Source: Rhabdornis inornatus
Lineage: Eukaryota; Chordata; Aves; Passeriformes; Rhabdornithidae
Length of the DNA stretch: 64,000 nt
Direction: 5' to 3'
Assembly: GCA_013397075.1 (NCBI GenBank)
Contig: VWZS01000327.1
Span: 202,451 to 266,450 of the forward strand
Numbering within the stretch: position 1 is the first letter of the stretch; each line of letters begins with the position of its first letter. This document shows positions 38,401-51,339 of the stretch, one piece after another. Below the pieces are notes generated by a model, which saw only the letters and a list, made by a program, of their open reading frames with translations, was not told the DNA's origin and did not search any database. The position numbers were made by a program, and so were the translations under genes.

Positions 38401-41184
38401 AAAAAGGAGAAAAAAAATAATCTCAATTCAGTAAGTACTTTTGAATATTCTGAGCTTCAGCACAACCTTTTGTACGTGTGTCTTCATTTGAGCACCAGTG
38501 CTTCTGCTGAGCTTATTTGGAAGTGCCACAGAAAATTTAGCTCAGTACAATTATTCTGAATTCAGCCCCATTCTTTATAAACACCAATTCTGAAAGATCC
38601 TGTCCTTCTGCTCTCTGTCTAAACTCTGTGGAGCCTAGAGCAGCATCTTCCTAAGATTCCTCCAAAGTGTTGACTCCTGGGTTGGATGTGGCCAGTCCAG
38701 GGAATAGCTGTGCACCACACGAGCCCACTCCCAATGCCTTTCAGCACAGAGATGTGAAATGCAACTGTAAATGTTTTGAGGTTTCACCCCTTTTAGGTTG
38801 GTACACAGCATATGACTCACTGGCTGCTGCACAGAGCCTGTGTTTGCTGTTGCAGAAAGCAGATTATACTGTTATTATGCAAAATCACTTCCACCCACCC
38901 TCGTGACTCACCAGCACGTCACCAAACAGGATTTACATCAGTTTCAAAATATATCTCCATTACCATTCCCATCTCAGCAGATTACTTGTTTCTTCCTTCC
39001 GCTCCTTCTATGAACGACGACAGCAAGGCCGTGTTTTCCTCTAAGAAGCAGAGCAGGGCCAGAGGCTGCTCCTGCCTGGTTGAGCTCAGTTTGCCAGAAG
39101 CCTTTCACTTGCAGATGGAGCAGAAATGCTGTGTTGCAAGGGCTGCCTCTCCATCGAATGACCGATTTCCTATGACGGAGGTTTCCCTCTTCAGCTAAGA
39201 TTTTTCTTGCTCTCTTAAGATCAGTTCTATTACTCTGTATCTTAAAGAGTTGATTCATCTGCAAAATAACATAAAGTAGCAGTGATCTCAGCTTGTTGTG
39301 AGTCTGTGAATGGTATCTGTAAATGGTGACGACTCAAGGGCTGCTTGACTTAAGGCAGATTCATTTGCCTCAGATTAAAATTGTTACACTTTTAAACTTC
39401 ATAGTCAAACAAACTGCAGTGGGAAGTCCATTGATTCAAGAAATGAAAATGAAGATAATCTTCTTTAAGAAAAGTTAGTTATTCTCCTGTGGTAGGACAC
39501 TAACTACCTCAGTCTTGTGGAAGCACCTGGTGATGATACAAAATAACTAAATGCATTCTTATTTATTTGGGGAATTCTATTAAATGATGAATTTCATAGA
39601 TCTTTGCTCTGGCATACTTTGTGTCTAAATGTGAGTGGATGACATAGAAGTGTCTTTGAATATTTGGGCTTAAATTAAATTGAGATTTGATGGATTTGCA
39701 AATCTGAACATGTCTGGAAATTTGGAAATTTAGCTCTCTGTATCATTTAGAAACCTGCAGAAAGGGAATATTCCAGCCTTCATGTTGCTGGCAAAATAAA
39801 TATACACATTGTAAGGGATACCATGCCAGTACACCAACTAGGTCATCTGTATAAAAGCTAGGATATGTATAAAAGCAAAGAGGTCTACCAGAAAGATCTA
39901 TCCTGAGGAGTATCCCAGCTGCTTTTGAGGAGGCATGGACTCACTCAGGCTGAGAACATCCTCCGAATTTTTGATTCACCCAGCTGCTCTTTTCAGAAGG
40001 TGCTGCAGACCAAAACACTGCTGGAGGGTACAGTCTCTTTGTCCATTAGGTCTATCCATGACATCCTTTCTGTGCCCAGGTGATTCAGCATCACTGCCCC
40101 TGCTGTGTGCTGTGGCTGTATTGTGCTACACCTGTGCAAGCAGAACAGCCCAAATCAGCTGGTCCCAGAGGAGAGACCAGCAGCTGGGAGGGCACCAAGG
40201 GTTTGTTCTTTGCACACCTGATGGTTGAGACAAAGCCATGAACCTGAACCTGCTGTGTCTGGCCACAGCTGGATCACTGATACAATCCCAGGGCACTCAA
40301 TGCTTGGCTGGGTTCACACCTGGCAGCAGCTTTGTTTCATGTTCTGTGTGCAATTCACCATAAGGATAGGGAGAAACCCGGCAAATTCAAATAGCTTCAG
40401 GAAAGTTTAAAAAGCAATAACAAAAAAAAGAAAGCAGCTTAGCAAAACAGTGATTTGCAGAGAGGTCCAGGTAAGAACTGCAGCTTGAGGAAGTTAGAGA
40501 CATCACAGCGTGGAAATGAAGCCCTTGGGATTCAGTTAGAGATGACAACATGTAACCCTCTCTATGGCCCACTACAGTCCATGGGGATCTAAGGAACAGA
40601 GATGTTCAGCTGCTCAGCCAGAGGGAATTCAGGCAGACAAGCAGAGCACTTAGTGATCCAGGTAGGGTCCAGATGGATTTGGGCTTCCCACTGGCCCCAT
40701 GTCTTATGTCTCCCTCTACCTTTGATGGTCTTAAACAATTCTGTGACTCTACCAGCAGATCTCAGCTGCCTTGTGGTGTTTGAAATGGCACTGGACACTC
40801 CTGCTCACACAGCACTAACTACTGCTCCTCAGGCTGTCTATGGTGAGAGCTGACAGTCAGCTTACATGCAGACACCATTTTTGCTGTCTAGAGCTGAATT
40901 TCACTCTTTGGTTAAGCTGCCTTCTGTTTGCTAACCCTGCTCCTCCCATTCCTTTGCAGGAAACGCTCACATCCTGGTTCCTTTGCCATGTTACGCAAAA
41001 AGGTTGGCTACTTCAAAACATACTGCTTTGAGATATTGCCCTTTGCCACTATTTGCTTAAGATAAGACAAGGTGTTAGTAATTACACAAAAAATTAGTTC
41101 TGTAAAGCAGCTGATCCACTTCCAGAGGTTGTTGTGAAATTTACAACTATCTTCTGAAACTTGAATTTCATTGTTGTAGAGGAC

Positions 41185-41295
41185 CTCTTGTGGGTTTGTT
41201 GGTTTTGGCTTGGGTTTTTTTGGTTGTTGTTAGTTTGTGGGTTTTTGGTTTTTTGTGGAGGGAGTTTTTGTGGGTTTTGTGGTTGTTTTAAAAAA
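41185..41295 (+). repeat. G/T-only low-complexity tract
   Basis: About 110 bases composed almost entirely of T and G (TTGGTTTTGGCTTGGG and similar), with many GG and GGG runs on the plus strand. It could be a decayed microsatellite; stable quadruplex formation is uncertain because most runs are only two or three G. Confidence 0.75.
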
Positions 41296-41734
41296 CTTTT
41301 TAGAAGATTTTAATTAGGAAATTGTTCAAGAGGAACAATGTATCCACATAGTTATTTTAAACAAAAAAGGATTTTGGATTATCATTCTAGTTTGATTATT
41401 ACATTCCTTTGGGTCAGCTGTGTGAGAGCCAATGAGAGATACAGAGGTCTGAATTAGAAGCCTGAACTGTCCTCCAGCAAAGCAGAACAGGAAAATTATA
41501 GGTTTGATTTAGCAGTTTGAGTGCTATCCAAGTCTGACAGAAACAAGTGGCAAGAGATCATTAACTGAAATGGGGATGGTATGTAACCTGCTCATTTTAT
41601 CTGCAAGTTTTAAAGCTCTGAAGTTTGAAATGCTTGAATAAAAAATGTACATTTTTATTAAAACAGCTTTTTTCATAGAAACAAAAGAGAATCCTTTTCT
41701 ATCTGTCTTAAGTAATACCTCTTAATAAGGCCAG

Positions 41735-41812
41735 TTTTAGATTTATTAAATATTTAATATTAAATTTTTAGATTTATTAAATATTTAATGTTAAACATTT
41801 AATAAATCTAAA
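41735..41812. repeat. 31-bp tandem duplication with an added inverted copy
   Basis: A 24-base core beginning TTTTAGATTTATTAAATATT occurs at 41735-41758 and again at 41766-41789. An inverted copy of 16 bases (ATTTAATAAATCTAAA) follows at 41797-41812, so the second copy can fold back on it. Confidence 0.9.
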
Positions 41813-44800
41813 GCTGATTTTTAATAATTAGATGTGGATTTTTTTAAAGAATGTAAAGTTATTTTTACCTAATTATTGACTTAATATATTTTCCATTAGA
41901 AAATATCCTAAAATAATTTGAAACCACTACTTTAGAGCACTAACCACAGTAATTTTTAGAAAAATACCAAGATGCAGGTACCATAATCCATTCTGGTATC
42001 ACCTGGGCTAATTCTTCCTAAATAGTTTAATTATGAATTTTCCACAGAGTTTGGTCCCACTCAGAAACAACCAGAGTATTGGGTTTGAAACTGTTATTTG
42101 TATTACTGATGACTGCCACAGCAGTCACAGTGTTGAACATGGTGGCAGTAAATGCCTATAGCATCTACAAAAAAGACACCCAAGCCCCTGAGGTGTTTTG
42201 GTGTTTCAAGATGGCTTAAGTGCTGTCCCCTCACAGACACAATTCCAAAGGGTTTGGTTCTTTCATCCACCTTCATTCATCTACAGTGCCATTGGACCAC
42301 CTCATATCTTCAGAGGAGGAAAAAGTCCTTTGCAAAAGAGCCAGCCAAAGCTCTCTCTGCCAAAGCTAGGCAAAGATGTTTTTCTAAACCACAGCATTTC
42401 CACAGGGTGAGAAGCCCAGGTGAAGACCAGATGGAAATCGGATTAAAAGCACCTCTAGCTGGTAACAAAGATCCTCATAGATATGCACTTACAAGCATTT
42501 TTCTAAATCCTTATGAAAATTTAGCCACTACAGGTGTGTCACACATTTTTAAAAACTATGCATTTTGGACAGTTTAAGAGAAGAATTCATATTTCACCAG
42601 TTTGGTATTCGGGGAGAAACTTGCTATTTCCATTTCATTCTGATGAAGTAAAATTCACATAAGCTTTATTCTTCAAAGTTATGTACCCCATCTAAAAATG
42701 TCACTGATTTACTATTTAGCATAAAATTATCCATCATAATGATTAATTATGATGAAAACAACAATTAATTTCAGATTTTGTTGCCACAGGAACTAAAATC
42801 TGATGTTTTACAGTTTCTCTGTAAGTGCAGACACATGAATCTTTACAATACTCTGCTGACGTAATAGTTTCACTGGCATAGAGCCAGGATCCATCAGCAC
42901 AGCAGTGGTGTCAGAACTAATCCTTTTCAGATGTGGAAATACACTCAGCAAATGCTACAATGGCATGTTAAGGCAGATCCTGCCACTTCACACCAGGCTG
43001 TGTGCAGGTAACAGCAGTGGCAGAGTCACTGCATCCCACTGGTTCAACACTATCTTAAATGGAAAATTATCTGCTGGGGTAAGAAAGAAGCCAGAAGTAC
43101 TTATTTAGAGCAAATGACATTAGGAAATTCCTACAGCCTGGAGCTTGCAGACATTCCTCTCTGTGCACAGATTACTCATCATAGTCTTAAAAAGTAAATT
43201 TAAATTTGGGCTTACAGTGTCTCTAAAGGTGCTGACCACTTCTAAGCCACGTGAATGCTCAGTGTATCAGTGACAGGCCAACAAACCCCTGTAGTGCCAT
43301 AGCGGCACTCACACCTCTCCCAGAAGGAGTACAGGCTTGTCACTTGGGATGAACTCTCTCTGGCTGCATCTGCTGTGTATTTCCTATTGCATCCATTTAA
43401 ACTCATGATGCTTCTGTTCATGTTTTTTTCTGACACCTATTTAACCTTGAATAAAGCTGAAAGAACACTGACAAAGGCAACTCCGATCCACAGTTTCACA
43501 AGTGGTAACTGGAATTTTTATGGATAATTTGACTCCAACAGCTGGTGAAAACTGTGTCTTTTCATCTTGATTACTTGCTGTACCATTAGCAGCTGAAAAT
43601 CTATATGTAATTTAATATTTCCAGACCCTTAATTGGTGGAGCATAATGAGTAGATTGGCCAAATAATCAGCCTGTCCTTTGCTTCACAATACTTTGGGGT
43701 TGATGATTGCTGCAGCATGATGGGCCTCAAGTCACAGGCTCCAGAGCCTGGTCCAAGTTGGATAGGCCCTTATGAGCAGATTGCAATCTCTTGTAACAGC
43801 TCACAACACAGTCAACAAATACACTTTGAAATATAACCAATTCTGAAACAGTATTATCCAAGAAAATAGTTTTAGTAATGACTACAAGCTTTCACAAGAG
43901 TGAATGTGGCAAGTTAAGCTGTTGTTTCGCTATGGGAGATAAAGACAAAAGTGCATCTGAATTTAGGGCAACCAAGTGGGGACTGCAGGCACTAAACACT
44001 TCTAAGAAAACTAGGATGTTGAGAAGAGAGGAAAAATATCACTTAGCAACATGAAAACATTCAAAACTGCAGCTTCTGGTAGCGTGGCAGTTTATAAATA
44101 CAAGAGGAACAAGGGAAGGGAGGAGTAGAAGGGTGTAAAGAAGTGGGAAAAAGGGGGAAATGGTAAAGTTGGAGTTGCAGAAGGACAGAGAATTAAGAGA
44201 TTCAGTAAGGAACATGCAATGACCTGTGAGAGAGTAATGTAACCAAGGTGATGTGACAGAGCAGAACAGCAAGCAGGGCTGAGGCCCTGCTCCTGGCTGC
44301 TCTGCTGTGGGAAAGCAGGGCCTTAGCAACTGAGACTGTCCCATGTAACCCAGAGTGACACTTCTTACAGTTGCTTTCTCCATCATGTTTACAGGTGAAG
44401 TTTGGCTGAAAACAGCTTTTATGTTTTCTCTTACCCAAAGGAGGTAACCAGGACAAGGGAAAACAGGTGGGGTTCAGCTGGACCAGCTGTCAGATCTGCT
44501 ATTGCCCACAGAAGGTAGAGAATGGCAAAATAAACGGGTGCAAGATAAAGTAACTGTGTCATGATTACCACGTGACCAGGAATTCCTCCTGAAGAGTCTG
44601 AAAGGAAAAGACAACCTTCTGCCAGGTTCTATGGGAAGTTATCAAAGCCCTGCATCTTGAGTATTTGATTTAAAAATCTAGGTTTGTTGTGGAAAGAAAA
44701 CTTAGTAGCTCAGGAACTACAGAAAAATTTTCACACATCAGAAAACTCACAAATTTATTTTAAAAAAGATTAAAAGGCCTGCATTAAAGTTCTATAGCCT

Positions 44801-45284
44801 TCAGCTGCAGGATCATTCCTGTTGCCATGGGTGTAGAGCAGGAATGAACATTGCTAAAGGAGATGGTACAGAAGATTGGAAGCTAAAGATTTTTGCTTTG
44901 ATGGAAAATACATGTGATCCCTCAAATACCTTCATTAATATTCGGTAAAATAAACAGTACTAGTAAACAGTGTAATCAAAGAATCTACTTTTAAAATATT
45001 GAAATCTCATAATGTACCTTAAATTAGACATATACCATTTTAAGTAGCAATTCTGAGTCCACTAGAATTCTCTTCCACCATTGGGACATGCCAATTGCCT
45101 CAGGCTCTTCACTGAGAAGCTGGACGTGTGCTTGGCACCACATGAATCTTTAGGGAGTATGGGGAAGCAAAACATAGTAATTATGGACAATATCAAAAAC
45201 TTCCTTGGTACTGTGAGACCACAAGACCATTCAAAGACCAAACACTTTAGTTCGAACTCAAATCATTCAGCAAAGGCTTCATGA

Positions 45285-45450
45285 GAGCTTTACCCCGGCA
45301 GCTATTAGAGAGCAGCTCGAGGTCGCTCTCTAGAGGTGAAAAATGCAGCTTTTATTTCTGCAGATGATGCAACCCGAGCGATTTCTCAAGATGCGACAGC
45401 ACGCACCCGGACAGAGTTAGACAGGAGAGATCCTTGATAAGCTCCAGAGG
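45285..45450 (-). mobile_element. Possible ERV LTR R/U5 fragment, minus strand
   Basis: On minus, AATAAAAGCTGCATTTTTCA is followed by CTCTAGAGAGCGACCTCGAG and TAATAGCTGCCGGGGTAAAG, the arrangement of a polyadenylation signal plus R/U5 in several avian ERV LTRs. CpG content is higher than in the AT-rich surroundings. No partner LTR or termini were found. Confidence 0.38.
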
Positions 45451-46699
45451 ACAAAAGCTAAACTCACATTTTCTACATTTTCAGAAAAGTGATAGTGAGG
45501 CCAAAACCGAGCAATCAGTCCTATGATGGTGTGCACACTCACACTGCTCTTTGTAACTCCTTAGCACGAAAATGTTGTCATGTGTTCAAAGCTGGCTCTC
45601 CACCATCTCTTTTTGCCTAATGTAGTTTCCCCTGTAGTTTTCTCATTGGCTCTGTCCAATGCAGGACTGTCCAAAAGTGTCCACACAGCCACAGCTTCCC
45701 AGGTCCCACCACCACCATCTCACTCAGTGTCTCAGGGAAATACAGCATTGCAACAACCTACTCACAGACTCCAAAGAACTTCAGGAAAACCACATTCTAC
45801 TCAGTGAAGTTCCAGGAATACAAATATTACACTTGTATTCCCCCAGAGCCTACAAAATATGAGCTTCGTGGTGAAACACAAACCCCAGACCTCTGCAAGA
45901 GGAAACATTCATGATTTAGTCCATCCGTGATTCTTGCTGTTAATGCCACAGTACAGAGAGTGATGGAGTTCATTTGTTTAGACTAAAGCAACATAAAATG
46001 ATCCCAGGCAGGGATCCTATCCCCATGAAGTGAAGTGTGATATCATTTGCTTCTGACTCATCTCACCAATTATGGTCTTAAATATATTTAAGTCAGTGTA
46101 AGATAAACTACACACTGTCTGCCTGGAAACAAATACTAAGCTGCTGGCAAATATTAGAGTCTTTCACTCTAAGAATCCAGTCCTGGTTGGACAGAAGACA
46201 AACACTGCAAGTGTTGACATAAGTGATAGAGCACAATTCAAACATCCCTTCTGCAGTGGGAATTCTGCCAGAAAACCACATTAGAGTACAAAGATATCTG
46301 GGAAGAAGTTACTTTCTAAACACTTCCCAGAAACCAGTCACTGCCTGAACTATATATAATAGTTCAGCAGATCATAGATACATTTATGTTTCAGAAAGCT
46401 TTCAAAATCATCAACATCTTTATGTAAACTGAATTAATATAGAGGTTTAAATGCTAAGCATTTCAGAATATTATATATTAAAAAAGAAACCAAACCAAAG
46501 ATCCCTATCTGCTGGTCACTGTGCACTGCCATATTTAAGAGCTTAATTCCTTACAACAAAAATAGCCCCAGAAAAAAGTGCTTGAATACTACAGAGGCCC
46601 TCACTACCCCCTGCTCAAGAAAATAATTAGTCTCAAGAACACCTTATCAATGTTCATTCATACTGATGGGAGGATGTAAAGAGGCAGCCTGACTTCTCA

Positions 46700-46925
46700 G
46701 TGGTGCCCAAACAGAGACATCTTGTCCTGTCTAAACAGAACACAGTGTTACTGCCTGGATGTTTGAACACCAGGAAGATTGGACAGAGGGTTGTGGAGAT
46801 TTTCAACCCCTTACTGGACACAGTCCTGAGCAATCTGTTCTTTTTGACCAGGCTTGAGGAGGAAGGACTAGATGATGGTCTTCAGTGGTGCCTGCCAACC
46901 TCAACCACTGCCAAGATGCGGTGTG
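46700..46925 (+). mobile_element. CR1 LINE 3' end, sense on plus strand
   Basis: Contains the familiar CR1 tail blocks: GGTTGTGGAGATTTTCAA, CTGGACACAGTCCTG, GAGGAGGAAGGACTAGATGA and CTGCCAACCTCAACCA. The terminal octamer repeats are lost. Confidence 0.75.
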
Positions 46926-46999
46926 TCTCCTTTGTGCTGAGGTGAAGAGACTAATCAATTACCTCTTCAACCCATTGGCAGTGCTCTTTCCTGAGATGT

Positions 47000-47800
47000 G
47001 CTGTTGGCCTACTCCACTACAAGGGTACATTGCTGCCTCATACTCAACTTTTCCAAATGGAACCCTGGGTCCTTTTTCTGCAAAAATGCTTCCCAGCCAG
47101 TGGGCTACCAGTTTGTACTGGTACGTGGCCAATCTGGTATTCTTCCTCAGACATGGGACTTGACATTTCCCTCTGCTGAACTTCATGAAGTTCCCATGTT
47201 CCAACTTCTGCAGATGGCCTCTGAATAGGGACTATTTGGCATATAAGCCTCTCCTCCTGGTTTTGTGTCACCAGAAAACTTGGTGAAGGTGCACTATCCC
47301 ATCATCCAGCTCATTACTAAAATGTTCAAAAATACTGGCCCCAGTACTGAACCCTGGGATATACCAGTAGTAACTAGTGGCTTCTGCATGGACTTTGTGT
47401 CACTGATTACAAGCCTGTGGCCCCATAAATTCACCTACTTTTCAGTCCACCTCACCACGCATTTACCTAGTCTGTACTCCATCAGTTTGCAAATGATGCC
47501 ACAGAAGACAGCATCAAGGGCCAAGATAAACAAACATCTACTGCTCTGCTCTCGTCCACTGACCCAATCATCACATTGCAGAAATCCATCAGGTTGGTGA
47601 GGCACAAATCCAGGTCAACTACCCTTAATCACCTTCCTGTCCTTGGCACAGTTTGCTCCTTCGTCCTTCCCAGAGATCGAGGTCAGGCTGCCCAGATAGT
47701 AATTCCCCAGATCCTCTTCTTGTGGCCTGCTTTGAGAGAGTGATGCTTGGTTTCTTCCAACAAGTTTGTGGTGGCTAATTTTCCTTAACATTCACTGAAA
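47000..47800 (-). mobile_element. CR1 LINE ORF2 fragment (reverse transcriptase), minus strand
   Basis: Read on minus, about 47,320-47,420 encodes an S-Q-G-S-V-L-G-P segment of the CR1 reverse transcriptase. About 47,284-47,262 encodes F-S-G-D-T-K at the position of the catalytic F-A-D-D-T-K box, so an active-site Asp is lost. More distal parts (AACTTCATGAAGTTCC, CATCAGGTTGGTGAGGCA, GAGATCGAGGTCAGGCTG on plus) extend the match to about 47,700. Several frameshifts are present. Confidence 0.75.
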
Positions 47801-48649
47801 TCCTCTGCTGCTCTGACCTCAGCCACGGTGATGCTCTCCCATACACCTTCCTGGTCACTAACGAGTTACTAGGTCCCCCTCCTACAAGCTCCTAGCTACC
47901 ACATACCCTCCGCCTCTCCCCAGTTCTCTGCTCATTCTTCTTCCCAGTCCTGGTAACCCTGGAACTCACTGCAGGTATTGCTTTCTCACACAGTTTCATT
48001 ATTAAGTTTTATTTGTCAGCTTCCAAAGGCATCCCTCAGCGTTTCAAGATCTAGGTTAAATTTACTAAGACTAGTGCATAGCTGTTGCACAGCAGAAGTA
48101 ACTAAAATAGCAATCTCCCCTTCTCAGACTTTGATTACAGACATGTAAATTGTGACAATCAAGTAATATCTGCTTTCCCTATTAAGACATAAATCATCTG
48201 TTGTTACTTAATTATAAGAAAAATAAAATTTCCATACTCCTCGCATTCCAGAGTATACTACGTTTTTAATTTCTTCCAGAAATTACTCTCTAACCTAATC
48301 ACTTGGCATGCTTCTTGGAAACAACATGAAAAATTTCCATTTCTACAGTTTTAACCTTGTTTCATTTGCCAGAAATCTTTGAAGAACCACAGAAATACAA
48401 CAAACCGTAAAATGATGTGGGTTTGTGGGTTTCTAGCTTTTCCCTATAAATCAAATCTAACAGAGACTGACTCCCAGCTCCTGTATCCAAACTATCTCTC
48501 TTCACCACTAGAAAAGCCCAACAATATCCAGACATCAGCTATTCCAGGCTGGTTACTAATATTTAATACTCTGCAATTTTCCCTTCTTTTAAACAGCAAT
48601 TTTGAGTCTACTCAGCCACAGATAATGCCAGACTAGATACATCATTGAA

Positions 48650-49302
48650 AGGAAATGCACTGCAGATTATTTATTTCCCTGGAGCCCACAGAGGGGACCA
48701 CAGTGGAGCAGGAACTGTCCTGCAGCTTAATTAGAGGTCTGTGCCAGAGCACATATCCACTCTGTAGCCTCTGGAGGACCCAAATCTGACCAGGTGGACA
48801 AACCCTGAAGGAAACATGACTCACAGAGGATCTGTGCTAAACTAGGTCTACTCTGAAGGACTGTAGCCTGTGGAAGGAGCCATGCTGAAGCAGGGGAAAT
48901 GTGTGAGGAGGAAGATAAAGCAGAGAGGAATCATCATGAACATATGATCACAACCCCTATTCCCCATCCTTCTAAGCTGCTGGACAGAAGGACAAAGGTT
49001 AGGAGTAAATGAGTTAAGCTGAGCCTCAGGAAAAAAAAAAAGGGGGATAAGGTGTTTCACTTTCATCTTCTTCTCACAAACCAAATCTTCTTGAACTGGC
49101 AACAAACTACTGCAACTCCAACTTTCCCATCTTCCCCAAGCCTAGCCTGTTTTGCCTGTGACAGTAACTGGTAAGCAATCTCTATGTCTTCATCTCAACT
49201 CAGGAGCTTTATCACCTTGTTTTCCCCCCCGTCCCATCAAGCAGGAGTAGTGAGACAGCATCTGGTGGGTTACTGGCCACCAACCAAGGTCAACCCCCCA
49301 CA
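48650..49302 (+). mobile_element. Diverged ERVL-type LTR fragment
   Basis: Shares the 3' half of the LTR at 25,127: GAAGGACTG..GCCTGTGGAAGG, CCCCTATTCCC, GCCTGTTTTGCC..GACAGTAA, TCTGGTGGGT and a closing GGTCAACCCCCCACA. The 5' part is missing or too diverged. An internal A-run (about 49,031) interrupts it. Confidence 0.7.
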
Positions 49303-49575
49303 GCATCCAGTGAGAATTTCCCACATTCAAACTTGCATCCTTTGTCTCTCCTTATTGCCATGTACCTGAGAAGTGCTCAGGCACATCAGAGGGCTCCATC
49401 TTCTCTGTATCCTCTGTTCAGGCAGTTTTAAATATCAGTAAAATCCACTCTTTGCTTTTCCCATCTCTTCCCCAGCATGGAGAGACACAATTCTCCCAGT
49501 CACAGTGTCACATGCTCCACCTCCTGGCAAGTTTGGGTAGCTTCCACTGAACGTTCTCCATTGTGGTACTCTATT

Positions 49576-49621
49576 TTTGGTTCTTGTAAAGTCATGCAGA
49601 CATGACTTTACAAGAACCAAA
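49576..49621. repeat. Perfect 21-bp hairpin, 4-nt loop
   Basis: The left arm 49576-49596 and right arm 49601-49621 are exact reverse complements around the loop CAGA. The arms begin TTTGGTTCTTGTAAAG. Outside the arms the symmetry ends at once. Confidence 0.95.
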
Positions 49622-49639
49622 TACTGGTGAAGGATGGCT

Positions 49640-49910
49640 ACCTTCTTGCTAACAGCCATCCCAGGAGATGGCTGGGCACAAGCACAACTAGTTTCCCATA
49701 AGCAATCCTAGCTCCTTCTCTGCAGTGTTGCTTCTTGGCTAGTCCACACCCAGCCCAGACTGGAGCATAAGTTATTTGTTCCCCAGCACAGGACTTGGCA
49801 ATTCTCTTTGCTGAAGTCTGTGCAATGCCTGTCAGCCCATTTCTCCAGCATTTCCACATCTCTCTGTTTTTCAGCGTACCTACTGCTACCCTCACTTCGG
49901 ATAGTGGTGT
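49640..49910 (-). mobile_element. Probable CR1 LINE fragment, minus strand
   Basis: On plus, the run GTTATTTGTTCCCCAGCACA, GGACTTGGCAATTCTCTTTG, GTCAGCCCATTTCTCCAGCA and GGTGTCATTCTG resembles the antisense of the CR1 segment downstream of the reverse-transcriptase box. It is diverged and short. Confidence 0.5.
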
Positions 49911-51339
49911 CATTCTGTGGTCCACCTGCCCTTTGCTTCCATCCATTTCAGAAGGATCTGAGGCTGATTGAGCAGGCATCAGTATCTTGAACGGGGTCAA
50001 ATACATAGCAAAGCATTTCATACAGTACTTACTGGAAACCTAAGCCCTTACCCACACTTGTTTGTAGAACAGCTTTGAAAACAAAATCAAAAGAGAACTA
50101 AGGTGAAGAACAGAGACAACAGTTTAGCCTGATTCCTCCTGTGATTGGAGGCAGGACAAAGAAATCCTCTTTACCTTTAAGCAGTGTATGTGTTATAGTG
50201 GGCTCAGAACTAAGAAGGCGACCTTTGTATGTGGCAGTAATAAAAGCCAGTGGAAGAGGCAGAGCTGGGTGATAAAAGGGAACCTCTTCCACTTGGGCAC
50301 ACTTTAACAACCTGGACAACACAGTAAACAGCTGTTATTTTCTGTAAGGAAATGACAAGTGGGAGAAGCAGAAATGTAACCACAACAGGACACCTGTTGT
50401 GTGATCTCACTATTTCCCTTTTTGTCTATAGAAATAGGAAGAAAAACAAATATAAATTTACACAGCTGATTTCACAGACATCAAACCCCATCAAAATCAG
50501 TAGATGCAACTCTTGCACTCAAAAGCTGTCCTTCCCGTTTAATAATTAGAGATATCAATGTAGGGTTACAAAGGTAGCCAATTCCTCAAAGGTGCTGCTG
50601 GGTTATGATTAGAGATCCCACAGCTGATCCCAAAGCCCTATAATACTTGGAGCCACAGTACTGATATTTTCAGTTAGGGACTAAAAGAGAAAAGAAAACA
50701 GTGGTTACAGTACTTCAAATACTAATTTTGACAAATCAGCACTCCTCCAGTCTCACTCTTGATTCAAGTCAGTTTTAAACAGTACTGCAGCTTTTACTGC
50801 ATATTTAGCTATGCAGACAGGTAGAATACTTGTAATAGCTGCTACTGAAATAAACAACTCCTCTCTATCTACATTAAAAGGAAGCCATCATATTCCCTGT
50901 GTGGTACAACAGATATTGCAAAAAAAAAGTGAACATCTAATAGCACAGCATTCAAAGCCATAAAATAGTCTCAAGCTTCAACTAACTGAAAAGAACAAAG
51001 AATTATCAAAATCCCAGCTCAGCCTAGCTTGTTATTATCCCAGCTTGTCATCATCTTCCCAGCAATTGTCTCACATATTTTCTTTAGAGCCACAAAGATA
51101 TAAACCTGAAAAACATTCATACATATGTGTGGTGGCCAAACAACATACTTCAGCATTTCTGCAGAAAGCAAAATTAATTCCTGCATCCCTTAAAAGTACT
51201 TGTGCTGAAGTGAATTGCATTTCTGTACCAGTCCATGCAGGATGCAGCACTACTAAAGACTTAACACATTGCTTCAGTTTAGACACAAGTATCTGCAATT
51301 TTGTGTGGTACAAGAAAGTGACACATTTGCACAGGTAAG
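49911..51339. other. Intergenic DNA downstream of ATP6V1C1
   Basis: AT-rich and without recognisable genes. Part of it may belong to a longer ATP6V1C1 3' UTR. Confidence 0.5.

Larger units (their letters stand above)
32401..45284. other. Intergenic DNA upstream of BAALC
   Basis: About 13 kb of AT-rich DNA. It contains the duplication/inversion at 41,735, the G/T tract at 41,185 and a 15-bp duplication (AAGATTGCCTCTGC twice) near 35,834. Open frames (for example 42,152-42,577 plus) show no recognised protein. Confidence 0.55.
45451..48649. other. Intergenic DNA with CR1 fragments
   Basis: Outside the two CR1 pieces (46,700-46,925 and 47,000-47,800) nothing was recognised. Confidence 0.55.

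Noticed and set aside
42152..42577. 141-codon plus-strand frame in intergenic DNA
   Set aside because: No recognised motif, no splice or promoter context, and a second long frame overlaps it. Chance is the simplest reading.
25127..49302. The two same-strand ERVL LTRs (25,127 and 48,650) as ends of one provirus
   Set aside because: They are 23 kb apart, differ greatly in decay, and the interval contains BAALC exon 1 and no ERV internal sequence.
51045..51338. 97-codon plus-strand frame ending at a perfect donor-like CAGGTAAGT
   Set aside because: It lies antisense to, or just beyond, the ATP6V1C1 3' end. No acceptor or downstream exon is evident, so the donor is probably coincidental.
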